Shown here: positions 24,752 through 34,253 of the stretch, piece after piece
How positions within the stretch are numbered: position 1 is the first letter of the stretch
Layout of the letters: each line of letters starts with the position of its first letter
NCBI GenBank assembly: GCA_035561515.1
Contig: DATMXP010000058.1
Location: forward strand, 1-58,614
DNA from: Terriglobales bacterium
Lineage (GTDB): Bacteria > Acidobacteriota > Terriglobia > Terriglobales > Acidobacteriaceae
Length of the DNA: 58,614 nt
Direction: 5' to 3'
Notes under the pieces: model-generated
Told to the model about the DNA's origin: nothing
What the model saw: only the letters and a program-made list of their open reading frames with translations
The model's database searches: none
Program-made: the position numbers and the translations under genes

Positions 24752-27565
24752 TTACGCCACTCTCCTGGGTGTACTTGGGGTGATGACTTTGCTCAATTCA
24801 CGAAGCCACAATACTGAGCTAGCTACAGTGAGGCAAAACACCCAATCACGAAAACTCAAGCTCGACGTGGAAAAAGCACGCTGTAATACAGGCATGTATA
24901 CCGCGGCGGCCTGCATCGCGAGTGACAAGAAGATTGCAAGCCATACCCAATGATTGCGGAAGATGCCGTGAAACGCGCTCTCGTTATCAGAACGAGCATT
25001 TAGGACGTTGAACATCTGGAATAAGACCAATGTCGTAAACGCCATAGTTTGGGCATAAGTCATGCTTCCTGAGCCATCGATCAGCCCTCCTGGAAGACAA
25101 GCATCCAGGACGAACAACGTGCCCGTAGCCATCACGGCGCCTACAAAGAAAATTCCCAGCCACATTTGTCTTGTGATCACCTTTTCGCCGATCGGACGGG
25201 GTGGCCGGTTCATCACACCGGGATCAGAGGGATCCACGCCTAGCGCAAGGGCGGGTGCCCCGTCGGAGACGAGATTGATCCAGAGGAGTTGTGTTGCCAG
25301 CAGCGGCAAGACGACGGCATTGTTATCCGCTCGCAAGCCGATGACCTTGGCGAGCAGAACGCCGAAAAACATCGTCATCACTTCGCCGATATTTGACGAC
25401 AGCAAGTACCGCAGAAATTTTCTGATATTCGAAAAAATGGAGCGTCCTTCTTCGACCGCCGCGACGATGGTTGCAAAGTTGTCATCGCCTAAAATGATGT
25501 CGGACGCTTCCTTCGAGACATCGGTTCCGGTGATCCCCATGGCAATGCCGATGTCGGCCGTTTTCAAAGCTGGCGCGTCGTTGACGCCGTCTCCCGTCAT
25601 AGCCACAACCGCGCCGCCCTGGCGCAACGCCTTCACGATTCGCAGCTTGTGCTCAGGGTTCACGCGTGCGTAGACGGAGGATTCTGTGGCCGTTCTGAGC
25701 AGCGTCTCTTCCGACATTGCCCCAAGTTGAGCTCCTGTAACCGCTCGCTCACCGCTACCCGCGCCCAACTCAAAAGCGATCGCTTGCGCAGTTTTAGGAT
25801 GATCTCCGGTGATCATCACTAGACGAATCCCGGCGCCTTGAGCGCGAGCAACGGCCTGTTTTGCCTCCTCCCGCGGAGGATCGATCATTCCGACGATTCC
25901 GGCAAACACAAGGTCGCGTTCAACACTGCTGTCGAGCAGTTCACTTTCCGTATCGCTGGGCACGGTTCGGAAAGCGATTCCGAGTGTCCGCAATGCCTGG
26001 CTCGCCAACAGTTCATTCGTAGCCAGGATCTCCTTGCGCCGGGCGTCGGTTAAGGCTCTGCGGTTTTCTCCTACAAGTTCCTGTGAGCAACGCGCGAGAA
26101 GTATGTCGGGTGCACCTTTCGTGAAAACCAGGAGGCGCTCCTGTCTTTCGGCATCCGTATGGATCGTGCTCATCAGTTTGCGCTCGGCTGAAAAGGGAAC
26201 CTCGCCAATGCGTTCGAAACGCGCAGCCAACGTTTCAGCTTTCAATCCTGCTTTTCGAGCCGCAACCAGAAGCGCACCTTCTGTAGGATCGCCTTGGATG
26301 GTCCAGCGACCATCCTGCTGCTGTTGAAGAACGGCATTGTTAGCGCGGTCTGCCGCCGAAAGTGTTCGACTCAATTCGAGGCGAAGGTCGCCTTCAACAT
26401 CCGCCCCACCTTCTCGCCTCACCTCGCCTTCCGGGGCATAGCCGGTGCCCTGCATCTCCACTCGGCCGGAAGCAGTAACCACGACTCGAACGGTCATTTC
26501 ATTCTTCGTCAGGGTACCCGTCTTGTCCGAGGCGATCACACTGGCTGAACCGAGCGTCTCCACCGCAGAGAGGTGACGAACGATGGCATTCTTGCGGGCC
26601 ATTCTCTGAACACCAACTGAGAGGACCACTGTCACCACAGCGGGCAGTCCCTCGGGAACTGCTGCGACTGCCAGCGCTACCCCCAGGATGAGCACTTCGA
26701 AAATTGCTGAAAACCCTCTTACATCTTCAACGAGAACGATGGTCCCAATCATCACCACCGCAATCACTACCACGATGGAACCCAGCAGCTTGCCGACTCG
26801 GTCGAGTTCCTTTCGCAATGGTGTGGTCTCGTCTGGAACTTCCTTCAGCATGTCCGCGATGCGTCCCATTTCGGAATTCATACCGGTCGCAATGACCACA
26901 CCGCGTCCGTGCCCGTACGACACCGATGTCCCGCTGAAAATCATATTGCTGCGATCGCCGACACCAGCCTCTTCGGTAATGGCTCCCACATCTTTTGAGA
27001 CAGGCAGGCTTTCGCCGGTCAAAGGTGCTTCTGTCGTTTGCAGTGCGGTGGATTTGATGAGACGGGCGTCGGCGGGAATTGTGTCGCCTTCTTCCACCAG
27101 GAGTATGTCGCCGGGGACGATCTCCGTGGCCGGGAGCTCGCGCTGTATGCCGTCCCGCACCACGTGTGCGTGGGCTGTCGCCATTTTCCGAAGAGCAGCT
27201 ACGGCAGATTCCGCTCGCTGCTCCTGGATGTAACCCATGGCGGCGTTAAGGAGCACAACCGCGAAGATGGTGATTGCCTCGTACGGCCATTCTGATTCGC
27301 GCTCATACACCCAAAGAATTGCCGAAACAGCGGTCGCGATCAGAAGAAGTACAACGAGCAAGTCCTGAAATTGTGCGAGAAACTTCCGCCATGCCGGCAC
27401 CGGCTTTTCAGCCGCTACCTCGTTCTTTCCGTAGACAGCCAGCCTTTGTTGAGCTTCCGTTTCGCTCAGCCCCAACCTCACGTCGGTCTTGAACTGCGCA
27501 ATGACGTCGCTGAACGGCAGTTGGTACGCAGCCCGGGCGCTACGTGGGTCAGTGTCGACGGACAT
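24752..27565 (-). CDS. Type II P-type ATPase, calcium-transporting-like
   Basis: 937 residues from ATG 27563-27565 (AGGA ribosome site). The open frame continues 78 codons upstream but overlaps uspA and has no conserved content there. An N-terminal cation-ATPase domain is followed by TGES (about 182), PEGLPA in helix M4 (about 303), the phosphorylated Asp in DKTGTLTKN (about 345) and TGDGVNDAP (about 656). The M6 segment WINLVSDGAPALALG has the Asn and Asp expected of calcium-binding SERCA-like pumps. It exports Ca2+ or possibly another divalent cation at the expense of ATP. Middle gene of the cassette with UspA and VIT. Confidence 0.9.
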   Translation of the reverse strand: MSVDTDPRSARAAYQLPFSDVIAQFKTDVRLGLSETEAQQRLAVYGKNEVAAEKPVPAWRKFLAQFQDLLVVLLLIATAVSAILWVYERESEWPYEAITIFAVVLLNAAMGYIQEQRAESAVAALRKMATAHAHVVRDGIQRELPATEIVPGDILLVEEGDTIPADARLIKSTALQTTEAPLTGESLPVSKDVGAITEEAGVGDRSNMIFSGTSVSYGHGRGVVIATGMNSEMGRIADMLKEVPDETTPLRKELDRVGKLLGSIVVVIAVVMIGTIVLVEDVRGFSAIFEVLILGVALAVAAVPEGLPAVVTVVLSVGVQRMARKNAIVRHLSAVETLGSASVIASDKTGTLTKNEMTVRVVVTASGRVEMQGTGYAPEGEVRREGGADVEGDLRLELSRTLSAADRANNAVLQQQQDGRWTIQGDPTEGALLVAARKAGLKAETLAARFERIGEVPFSAERKLMSTIHTDAERQERLLVFTKGAPDILLARCSQELVGENRRALTDARRKEILATNELLASQALRTLGIAFRTVPSDTESELLDSSVERDLVFAGIVGMIDPPREEAKQAVARAQGAGIRLVMITGDHPKTAQAIAFELGAGSGERAVTGAQLGAMSEETLLRTATESSVYARVNPEHKLRIVKALRQGGAVVAMTGDGVNDAPALKTADIGIAMGITGTDVSKEASDIILGDDNFATIVAAVEEGRSIFSNIRKFLRYLLSSNIGEVMTMFFGVLLAKVIGLRADNNAVVLPLLATQLLWINLVSDGAPALALGVDPSDPGVMNRPPRPIGEKVITRQMWLGIFFVGAVMATGTLFVLDACLPGGLIDGSGSMTYAQTMAFTTLVLFQMFNVLNARSDNESAFHGIFRNHWVWLAIFLSLAMQAAAVYMPVLQRAFSTSSLSFRDWVFCLTVASSVLWLRELSKVITPSTPRRVA

Positions 27566-27695
27566 TCTTTTCCTCGCTGTCGGCGCGGTTCGCATGTTAC
27601 TCCGAGGCCGTGGCTCGACACAGCAGGTGCTCGGTCGAAATCGTGCGGTCAGCGTTAAAACGGCAGCTGATCTGTCCGCATAAAAACCGTACTGA

Positions 27696-28577
27696 CTACT
27701 GTTGGTTCGGTGCCCGCACTGTAAGTACGGGACATGAAGCTCCCACGATGATGGCGTGGGCCGTGGATCCGAAGTGACTAGCCACCCGCGACCAGCCACT
27801 TCCTCTCACCCCGATGACGATCAAGTCCACCGAGTGTTCGCCGGCAATCTCCAAAACCTTCGTCGCAGGCCTTCCTTCGGCGATGAGCACCTCTGTGCTG
27901 GCGCTCGGAGTGGCCTGGTGCGGAATAACTTTTTCCAGTCTCTCGGCGAGCGACGCGTGTGACAACTTAAGGTCTTCTTCGTTTCGAACATGAAGCAGAA
28001 TCAGCCGAGCTTTATGGCGTCCCGCTAATGACATGGCGTAAGCACCTGCTCGCCGCGAATCTTCCGAAAAATCGCTGGCGTACAGAATGTTGCGTATCGC
28101 GACCTGCTTCCTGGCGGACGATGCCGGGCCTACAGTTAAAACTGGACATTCGGCATCACGAACAATCTCTTCCGCAATTGATCCAACGGTCAGCTTGCGA
28201 ATTCCGCTTCGTCCGGTTGTGCCCAGGGCAACCAGGCCGATGTCATGCTCTTTGATCCAACTGGGCATGACTACTCCGACATCGCCTTCGTGCAACAACG
28301 TCTTTGCCGCAACACCATGGTCCTTGAGTTCGGTTGCGAAGGAGTCGAGCTTCTTCTGTGCGCCCTGCCGAACCTCCTCTTCCACGGCGTCGAATGTTTG
28401 TGGTCTTACCGCCACATAGGTGCCGAACGGGATCACGTGTCCCACATACACGGTTGAGCCGTATTGCAGAGCAATTTCCGTCACATAGGGCAAAGACCAC
28501 AACGATGCCGGTGAAAGATCTGTCGCCACGAGAATGTGCTTGAAGCTGATTGCTGGTACGCTTGCCGCCGTAGACAT
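27696..28577 (-). CDS. Tandem universal stress protein (UspA family)
   Basis: 293 residues from ATG 28575-28577, which has GGAGGAG about 8 nt upstream; an upstream in-frame ATG adds ten residues without a ribosome site. Two Usp domains (about 10-150 and 155-293) each end in a G-x2-G-x9-G-S/T type nucleotide-binding motif: GTTGRSGIRKLTVGS and GVRGSGWSRVASHFGS. The HILVATDLSPAS opening is typical. Usp proteins bind ATP and support survival under stress. Cotranscription with the downstream cation pump and metal exporter (gap to the ATPase about 130 bp) suggests a stress-linked cation homeostasis unit. Confidence 0.92.
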   Translation of the reverse strand: MSTAASVPAISFKHILVATDLSPASLWSLPYVTEIALQYGSTVYVGHVIPFGTYVAVRPQTFDAVEEEVRQGAQKKLDSFATELKDHGVAAKTLLHEGDVGVVMPSWIKEHDIGLVALGTTGRSGIRKLTVGSIAEEIVRDAECPVLTVGPASSARKQVAIRNILYASDFSEDSRRAGAYAMSLAGRHKARLILLHVRNEEDLKLSHASLAERLEKVIPHQATPSASTEVLIAEGRPATKVLEIAGEHSVDLIVIGVRGSGWSRVASHFGSTAHAIIVGASCPVLTVRAPNQQ

Positions 28578-28717
28578 GACGTGCTTCTCCTCCACTGACG
28601 CAATCAATTCCCTGAGAATGGGTAACGGCGTCTACTGTGTCGCAGGTACAACTACAACGCCTGGTAAAGGAGGGCAAACGCGATACAGACCCCTTTTGCT
28701 AGAACCTCAAAAACGCA

Positions 28718-28802
28718 CTGGTGCGTCTGCCGATTCCGCCATCTTCGTACTTGGATCTGTGTGTCTCGCCAATTGTGCCATGGTTCTCAGCGGCACACCA
28801 GC
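28718..28802 (-). pseudogene. Inverted repeat copy B: degraded tRNA-Leu 5' half with upstream sequence
   Basis: On the minus strand this matches 23858-23942 at about 74 of 85 positions. That includes 54 bp upstream of the tRNA start and the acceptor 5' strand and D-arm. Beyond it the sequence diverges: a TTGAGGT loop-like stretch follows, but the anticodon stem does not pair and no T-arm or CCA is found. It is therefore a pseudo-tRNA or repeat remnant, possibly from a Leu(GAG) gene. The rest of 28578-28900 holds no gene besides the terminator at 28836-28874. Confidence 0.7.
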
Positions 28803-28835
28803 GAGCTGCATTCGCGGCGATGTAGCGGCATCAAG

Positions 28836-28874
28836 ACAAAAAAATGCCGGACAGTTTTAGGACGTGTCCGGCAT
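28836..28874 (-). terminator. Terminator of the SYLF lipoprotein gene
   Basis: ATGCCGGACA (28844-28853) pairs with TGTCCGGCAT (28865-28874). On the minus strand the stem is followed by a run of about seven T. Confidence 0.88.
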
Positions 28875-28900
28875 TCACATTTCGAGTTACTGCGATTACT

Positions 28901-29656
28901 TTACTGGGGATTGTTGCTCGCTGCGCGGGCTTCCTGGAAGCTTTGGCGGACCGAAGCCAAAAATTCCTGCGAAAGCCGCGGCGGATTGAGTTCGCCGCTC
29001 AGCGCGAGGCGGAATGGCACGTCCTTGCCGTAGAACGCCACCGTGGTTTCCTCATCCGGCCGAATGGCTGCGCCGCTCAGGTCGAGACCCGCGAAAAGAC
29101 CCCGGGCTCTTGAATACGTAAGCACCTGGGCCTGAAGCTTGTAGTCGGTATTGGCGGACGCCTGGCGTCCAACCGGTCCGGCTGCTACGGAGCCTTCTCC
29201 ACCGAGCTGGAACTTCGAGCTAAGTAGATCTTGCATGCCCTGCGCATTCATGATCATCATGACGACATCAACAGCCTGTGCACCGATCTGCGCGCCCCAA
29301 CTGCCGCCACTGATCGTGAAAAACGCCGGCGCGCTCCAGCCGTTGTTGGTACGGCAAGTGGCCACGCCGCGACCGTGCTTTCCGCCGATCACAAATCCGC
29401 CCTTGATCATGGAAGGCACTACGGCAACGCATTTGGCGTCTTTCAATACGAACTCAGGAATACCGTCATCGGGTGCATTCACGAGCTCGCGCAAAATGTT
29501 CGCGGAATCGTTCATGCGATCCACGGCTTCAGCCTTAATACCTTCAACATTCGACCGCGCGGCAGCACCGCCCGAAGAAGCACTGTTCTGGCGTTGTGCA
29601 CACCCCGTCGCAAACACCAGGGAAAGGGAAAAGAGAATCACCGCTCCAAATTTCAT
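28901..29656 (-). CDS. SYLF/Ysc84-domain lipoprotein
   Basis: 251 residues from ATG 29654-29656 (GGTGGAG upstream). The signal peptide ends in a lipobox-like ATGC, so the protein is probably lipid-anchored after export. The SYLF domain fills about 60-235: CVAVVPSMIKGGFVIGGKHGRGVATCR and FFTISGGSWGAQIGAQAVDVVM are its diagnostic stretches. SYLF domains bind phosphoinositides in eukaryotes; the bacterial role is unknown but membrane association is likely. It has its own strong terminator. Confidence 0.88.
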   Translation of the reverse strand: MKFGAVILFSLSLVFATGCAQRQNSASSGGAAARSNVEGIKAEAVDRMNDSANILRELVNAPDDGIPEFVLKDAKCVAVVPSMIKGGFVIGGKHGRGVATCRTNNGWSAPAFFTISGGSWGAQIGAQAVDVVMMIMNAQGMQDLLSSKFQLGGEGSVAAGPVGRQASANTDYKLQAQVLTYSRARGLFAGLDLSGAAIRPDEETTVAFYGKDVPFRLALSGELNPPRLSQEFLASVRQSFQEARAASNNPQ

Positions 29657-29907
29657 ACCAAGCTCCACCTGTGAACCCAAAAGGTCGCGACCAAGCCTTG
29701 TTCTTGCTGATGCCGGTCGCCTGCATATGCGATTCGAGCGGACGAGTACGTGTTGTTTAAGGTGGAGCTCCTAATGCGGAATTTTGCTTAAGGCAGGTAT
29801 GCAACAAACAAATCAGGGCCAACCAGAGAACCCCACCAGCGTACGTAATGCGTTCGCCCGCCAGCCAAGTCCCTGGAGCCGCTGAAACGTTCAAGTTGTG
29901 AGGGCTG

Positions 29908-30183
29908 CTACTGGAGCTTGAACAGCCCTTCGTAGACCCACATTCCGGCAATCACCAGTATCAGTGTGCCGGAAGCGGCCCCAAGTATTCGCATGGGCAT
30001 TAGAGTTTTATCCATGCGGGCATGGATCTCCTCTTGCTCTTTGGCCATGTGCGATTCAGCTTCATCCAGATAAAGCTGGTCTTCCTCGTGCAAGGACAAA
30101 GTGCTGCGGTAGATCAGGAGGATCAGCAGGAGGGCAGTCAGGACGGCCCAAACGACGAGCAGCATCGTCAGCATTGACGACAT
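29908..30183 (-). CDS. Small two-helix membrane protein, unknown
   Basis: 91 residues from ATG 30181-30183, preferred over an ATG seven codons upstream because GAGGTGG lies directly before it. Helix 1 spans about 3-25 (LTMLLVVWAVLTALLLILLIY). A charged acidic loop containing HEEDQLYLDEAESHMAKEQEE follows, and helix 2 is near the C-terminus (ILGAASGTLILVIAGMWVYEGLF). No known family. The region 29657-29907 downstream of it shows no convincing gene. Confidence 0.6.
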   Translation of the reverse strand: MSSMLTMLLVVWAVLTALLLILLIYRSTLSLHEEDQLYLDEAESHMAKEQEEIHARMDKTLMPMRILGAASGTLILVIAGMWVYEGLFKLQ

Positions 30184-30308
30184 GCGCCACCTCGCGTGAC
30201 TCAATGGACCGGTCCCGATACTCGCTTCCCCGCTTATTCCCCACTTCGTGCGGGGACCGGGTAGGGGGGCCTTGGCCTAAATTATATGACGGTTTGCAAG
30301 TACCCGGT

Positions 30309-30420
30309 GTTTACCCTAAGGCAAAATTCTTTTGTGCGACGAAATCGGGGGTAAACCCATCTAAACATTGGACGTAGTACCGGGATTGAGCCGGGTGTAT
30401 CCGGCAGATTCTGCTATAAT
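30309..30420 (+). promoter_or_regulatory. Upstream region of the Fe-S carrier gene: inverted repeat and extended -10
   Basis: TGCTATAAT (30412-30420) is a perfect extended -10 element. Upstream, GTTTACCC (30309-30316) and GGGTAAAC (30349-30356) form an 8-bp inverted repeat with a 32-nt gap, about 60 bp before the -10, possibly an operator. Confidence 0.45.
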
Positions 30421-30449
30421 TCAGCAGCAACGATTCGAAGGAGAGAGGA

Positions 30450-30815
30450 ATGGCAACTACCACCACGCCGACCATCGGCACCAAGACTACCCCGATTAAC
30501 ATGACTTCGACTGCGGTCGCCAAGGTAAAGGAAATTATGGCGCAGCAGAATCCGGTTCCCGCTGGGCTGCGCGTGGGTGTAGTCGGCGGCGGCTGCTCCG
30601 GCTTCTCGTATTCGATGTCGTTCGAGAACGGCGCCGGCATGATGGACAAGGTGCTCGATGTCGACGGCCTGAAGATTTACGTCGATGCCACGTCGATGAT
30701 GTACCTCAATGGCGTGACCGTTGACTACGTCGAAACGCTCGAAGGCGCGGGATTCAAGTTCGAAAATCCCAACGTGAAGAACACTTGCGGCTGCGGTTCG
30801 TCCTTCAACGTGTAA
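30450..30815 (+). CDS. A-type iron-sulfur carrier protein (IscA/ErpA family)
   Basis: 121 residues with a Thr-rich N-terminal extension (about 1-15). The HesB domain has the three ligand cysteines: C49 in GGGCSGF and C113/C115 in TCGCGSSF. These proteins receive Fe-S clusters from scaffolds and pass them to apo-enzymes. Nearby RimO and RlmN are [4Fe-4S] radical SAM enzymes and could be clients, though that is inference. AAGGAGAGAGG precedes the ATG. The gene stands alone with an extended -10 promoter and a clear terminator. Which branch (IscA, ErpA or SufA) cannot be fixed by eye. Confidence 0.92.
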   Translation: MATTTTPTIGTKTTPINMTSTAVAKVKEIMAQQNPVPAGLRVGVVGGGCSGFSYSMSFENGAGMMDKVLDVDGLKIYVDATSMMYLNGVTVDYVETLEGAGFKFENPNVKNTCGCGSSFNV

Positions 30816-30832
30816 CGTTTCAGATTTCAGAT

Positions 30833-30860
30833 GCCCCGCTTGCGAGCGGGGCTTTTCGTT
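30833..30860 (+). terminator. Terminator of the Fe-S carrier gene
   Basis: GCCCCGCT (30833-30840) pairs with AGCGGGGC (30845-30852) and is followed by TTTTCGTTT. Confidence 0.85.
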
Positions 30861-30873
30861 TACGCGCAGAGCT

Positions 30874-32385
30874 CTACAACAGTCGAGCCACGAGATCGTA
30901 ATCGTGTGCTTCGGTAATTTCGCAACGATAGAACTGTCCGGGCTGAACGTCTTCGTGATCGCCGAAGTCGTTGATGTACACCTTGCCGTCAATCTCCGGC
31001 GCGTGCATAGCCGTGCGTCCTTCCCAAAGCAGTTCGCTTTCGCCGGACGGCCCTTCAACAAGGATGTCGAACTCGCGCCCGACCAGTGCGCGCTTCGCTT
31101 TCTTACTGATCTGCTTTTGGATGGACATCAGCTTCTTCCGACGACGTTCAATCTCACGCTGCGGGAGCTTGTCTGCGAGGTGAAAAGCCTTGGCGCCGTC
31201 CTGGTCTGAATAGGAGAACGCGCCCAGCCAGTCGAACCTCGCGGCCTTCACAAAGTCGCAAAGATCAGTGAAGTCCTGCTCGGTTTCGCCGGGAAATCCG
31301 ACGATGAACGAACTTCTTAGCGTGACGTTGGGAATGGTGGCGCGCATCTTTTCAATCGTGTTCAGAAATATGTCGGCGTTCGCGCCGCGCTTCATCAACT
31401 TCAGGACGTTACCCGAAGCGTGCTGAAGCGGCACATCGATGTACGAGCAGATCTTCTCGTGCTTCGCGATTGTCTCCAGCAGCTTGCCCGTAATCTTGTT
31501 TGGATAAGCGTAGAGAAACCGCACCCAGCGCAAGTCTTCGATATCAGCCAGCTTCTCCAGCAGCAGCGCGAGGCCATCCTTCAGGCCGAGATCTTCGCCG
31601 TAGCAGGTGGTGTCCTGTCCGATGAGCGTAATTTCGCGCACGCCTGACTTCGCCAGCCGTTCAGCTTCGGCGATCACCGATTCAAAACGGCGCGACCGGA
31701 ACTTGCCGCGCAACTGCGGGATAATGCAGAACGTGCAGGGATGATCGCATCCCTCGGCAATCTTGATGTACGCCGAATATTTCGGAGTGGCCAGCACACG
31801 TGGCGTCTCTTCGTCGTAGAGGTAGTTTGGCAAGTCGGCGACGGCGCCATCCCACGACTCGCGTGAGAATCGTCCGGCGGCTTCGCGGGCGTTACCTTCT
31901 TCGCGTCCGGAGAGGATCACGAACGGGGAATTACTCTGCTGTTGTTTCCGAGGCTGAATTCCCGCAGCCTGCAACACTTGTTCAAGCTCACCTGTGCCGA
32001 CCACTGCGTCGACCTCGGGAATGTCCTTCTGGATGTCGTTGCGATAGCGTTCAACGAGGCAACCGGCAACGACAAGGCGCTTGGCGCGGCCTTCAGTCTT
32101 GTGCTGCGCCATCTCCAGGATGGTGTTCACGGACTCCTGCTGGGCCGAGTCGATAAAGGAGCAGGTGTTTACGACGATGACGTCGGCTTCGTCGGCGCGA
32201 GGCGTCAGCTCGGCTCCGGCGCGCGACAATAATCCCATCATGACCTCGCTGTCCACGAGGTTTTTGGGACACCCCAGGCTTACAAAGCCGACTTTCGGAC
32301 GCGCTGGCAGGGAAGCGCCCTGCGATGTTTCGTCCTGCGGCTCAGTTTTGGGCTGAGGCACTACGGTGAGCGTTGGATCAGACAT
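30874..32385 (-). CDS. rimO: Ribosomal protein S12 methylthiotransferase RimO
   Basis: 503 residues. The N-terminal UPF0004 domain has cysteines C39 (SLGCPKN), C75 and C109 for the auxiliary [4Fe-4S] cluster. The radical SAM domain has C213, C217 and C220 (EGCDHPCTFC), and a C-terminal TRAM domain follows. RimO adds a methylthio group to an aspartate of ribosomal protein S12. The LGCPKNLVDSE wording fits RimO rather than MiaB. It is about 60 residues longer than usual, through an N-terminal extension and a polar linker (about 146-186) between the first two domains. It follows the TMTC-like gene by 43 bp. Confidence 0.95.
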   Translation of the reverse strand: MSDPTLTVVPQPKTEPQDETSQGASLPARPKVGFVSLGCPKNLVDSEVMMGLLSRAGAELTPRADEADVIVVNTCSFIDSAQQESVNTILEMAQHKTEGRAKRLVVAGCLVERYRNDIQKDIPEVDAVVGTGELEQVLQAAGIQPRKQQQSNSPFVILSGREEGNAREAAGRFSRESWDGAVADLPNYLYDEETPRVLATPKYSAYIKIAEGCDHPCTFCIIPQLRGKFRSRRFESVIAEAERLAKSGVREITLIGQDTTCYGEDLGLKDGLALLLEKLADIEDLRWVRFLYAYPNKITGKLLETIAKHEKICSYIDVPLQHASGNVLKLMKRGANADIFLNTIEKMRATIPNVTLRSSFIVGFPGETEQDFTDLCDFVKAARFDWLGAFSYSDQDGAKAFHLADKLPQREIERRRKKLMSIQKQISKKAKRALVGREFDILVEGPSGESELLWEGRTAMHAPEIDGKVYINDFGDHEDVQPGQFYRCEITEAHDYDLVARLL

Positions 32386-32428
32386 GCAATCCTTCTATTT
32401 TAAAGCAGTTCTGGGGATTGCGGTAAGT

Positions 32429-34159
32429 TCAATGAGCTTGGCGAGCCTGCAGTTGCTGTTCCTCTTTAGCGGCCTCCTGCGCTTCCTGGATCCTACCCTG
32501 TTTCTCCAGCGCGAGAGCCAGAACCTGCCGGTAACCGGGTTTGTAGGGCTTCAGGCGAATCGCCGTTCGGACGGCCTGCTCGGCTTCCGCGTACTTGCCC
32601 AGTTTGATCTGTGATTCAGCAAGGACGGCATATGGGTCGGATTCCAACTGCATGATCGAGAGTGCACGTTTCAAGTTCTCTTCGGCTTCGGCGTATTGGC
32701 CGTCGATGAAATATCCGAGACCCAAGTTATAGTATGCGGACCACGCCCGCGGATTTCGCATCACAACCTGCTGGTAGGCGAAGCGGGCTTCTTTGTAGCG
32801 ATTCTTCGCCGTCAGAGCGGTACCGAGATTGTTGTAAGCGACTGCCTTGCCAGGCGCAACTTCGATTGCCCTGCTGAATAACAGCACGTCGTTAGCCCAG
32901 TAGATCTGTTGTGCTGAAGTTGCGGCGCTTAAGCCGAGGACAACAACAACTGCGACCGCGAACTGCGACGCCGAAGCGGAGAATAGCTCGCGCGAACCCC
33001 ACCGGATGCGCCGAATGAGGCTCGCCACAATAATCGCGAATCCAATCGACGGCACATAGAGGTAGCGGTCATGTGCGATGTCATCAACTGCAAGTCCCGG
33101 TATGTAGAGCACCGGCAGCAGCGGAACCATCATCACTACAAAGCCGAAGATTGCCAATCGCTCTTTGGCGCGATACGCCCAGTAGAGTACCCCTGCCGTT
33201 ACAGCCAGCAGCGCGAAAACAGGAAACCAAAAATTCGCCCAGGTCATTTGCAGGACCGGAGGAATGTCGTAATAAAGGCCGAGTCCAATTGGATAAACAA
33301 GGTGCTTCACATAAAACCAAAGGAGGAGAGGCGCGTTGAGAATGATCTCCGCGAGCGTCATATGGATGATCGGATGACTCATGCCTCCCAGCACCGCTGC
33401 GCGCATGGTTGCATATGCGATTGTGACAAGAGCCAAGAGCACGATCGAAAGCGCCACCGGGCTAATGTGTCCACGCAGGGAAGTTCGATGGGCGAAGACG
33501 AAATAGGCGAGCACCATCATCGGCGTCATCATTGCCGTTTCTTTGACGAGCAGGCCTCCCGCGTAAAGCAATAGCGAAGCGGCGAGCCACTTCCATTTCA
33601 GTGAAGTTTGACTGAATGCATTTACAAAGCACAGCAACGACGACACAACGAAAACGGTCATCAGAGAATCGGTAGCGCCCGATATCCACGCAACCGTTTC
33701 GAGATGTGACGGATGCACTGTGAAGATCAGGGCAGCGAATGCGCTGAGAAGAAGGTCCCCGCTAAGCTTGCGCACCAGTCGAAAAACGAGGAAGGTCGCT
33801 GCGACGTGGACCAGCACGGCTGCCGCGTGCCATCCCGCGGGATTCAACCCGAATAATGAGTGATTCACGAGCAGCCACATGGTAAAGAACGGCCGCCAAT
33901 AGTTGCCGAGCACCAGGGGATTCGAGAAGCTCCATACGTCGGTCCGAAAAAGCCATGGCAGGTTATGCCAGGATTTAATCAGCGGATTGCCGACGATCTG
34001 GTTGTGGTCGTCGAAAACGAACTCGAAACGCAGGGTAGCCATGTAGAGCAGTGCCGGCACGAGGCATACCAGCAAAGGAATTAGCCATTGTTGTCGGGCT
34101 GTTTCGTCGGGCCGTGAGATGGAGGTTCCAGGTGATGCCATTCGTGAGGAGTATTGCAC
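32429..34159 (-). CDS. TMTC-like membrane GT-C protein with C-terminal TPR repeats
   Basis: About 576 residues; GTG 34157-34159 or ATG 34139-34141, and neither has a convincing ribosome site. A first helix is followed by FVFDDHNQIVGNP (about 47-59), the acidic DD loop of PMT/TMTC-type mannosyltransferases. Then NYWRPFFTMWLLVNHSLFG and a total of about ten helices follow. HPSHLETVAWISGATDSL matches the TMTC (DUF1736-type) family. From about residue 410 three or four TPRs follow (YNNLGTALTAKNRYKEA). TMTC proteins use polyprenyl-phosphate mannose for protein O-mannosylation in animals; bacterial substrates are unknown. It lies directly downstream of a type IV pilin gene, with rimO downstream of it. 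Confidence 0.82.
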   Translation of the reverse strand: MQYSSRMASPGTSISRPDETARQQWLIPLLVCLVPALLYMATLRFEFVFDDHNQIVGNPLIKSWHNLPWLFRTDVWSFSNPLVLGNYWRPFFTMWLLVNHSLFGLNPAGWHAAAVLVHVAATFLVFRLVRKLSGDLLLSAFAALIFTVHPSHLETVAWISGATDSLMTVFVVSSLLCFVNAFSQTSLKWKWLAASLLLYAGGLLVKETAMMTPMMVLAYFVFAHRTSLRGHISPVALSIVLLALVTIAYATMRAAVLGGMSHPIIHMTLAEIILNAPLLLWFYVKHLVYPIGLGLYYDIPPVLQMTWANFWFPVFALLAVTAGVLYWAYRAKERLAIFGFVVMMVPLLPVLYIPGLAVDDIAHDRYLYVPSIGFAIIVASLIRRIRWGSRELFSASASQFAVAVVVVLGLSAATSAQQIYWANDVLLFSRAIEVAPGKAVAYNNLGTALTAKNRYKEARFAYQQVVMRNPRAWSAYYNLGLGYFIDGQYAEAEENLKRALSIMQLESDPYAVLAESQIKLGKYAEAEQAVRTAIRLKPYKPGYRQVLALALEKQGRIQEAQEAAKEEQQLQARQAH

Positions 34160-34169
34160 AATGGGGTGC

Positions 34170-34204
34170 TATAAAACGAAGGAAGCAGGCCGCAGCCTGC
34201 TTCC
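34170..34204 (-). terminator. Terminator after the pilin gene
   Basis: GGAAGCAGGC (34181-34190) pairs with GCCTGCTTCC (34195-34204) around CGCA. A TTCGTTTTAT tail follows on the minus strand. It lies just before the start of the TMTC-like gene and would limit read-through. Confidence 0.8.
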
Positions 34205-34253
34205 TGTTATTGGCTCGTACCCTCCCCCGAGAGGTACCTCGCCAAAGTCAATG

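Noticed and set aside
27566..27799. Upstream extension of the P-type ATPase
   Set aside because: It overlaps the uspA gene end and carries no conserved residues; ATG 27563-27565 has a ribosome site.
29757..29951. 64-codon minus-strand frame between the SYLF gene and the small membrane protein
   Set aside because: Overlaps the better-supported gene 29908-30183 and lacks a ribosome site.
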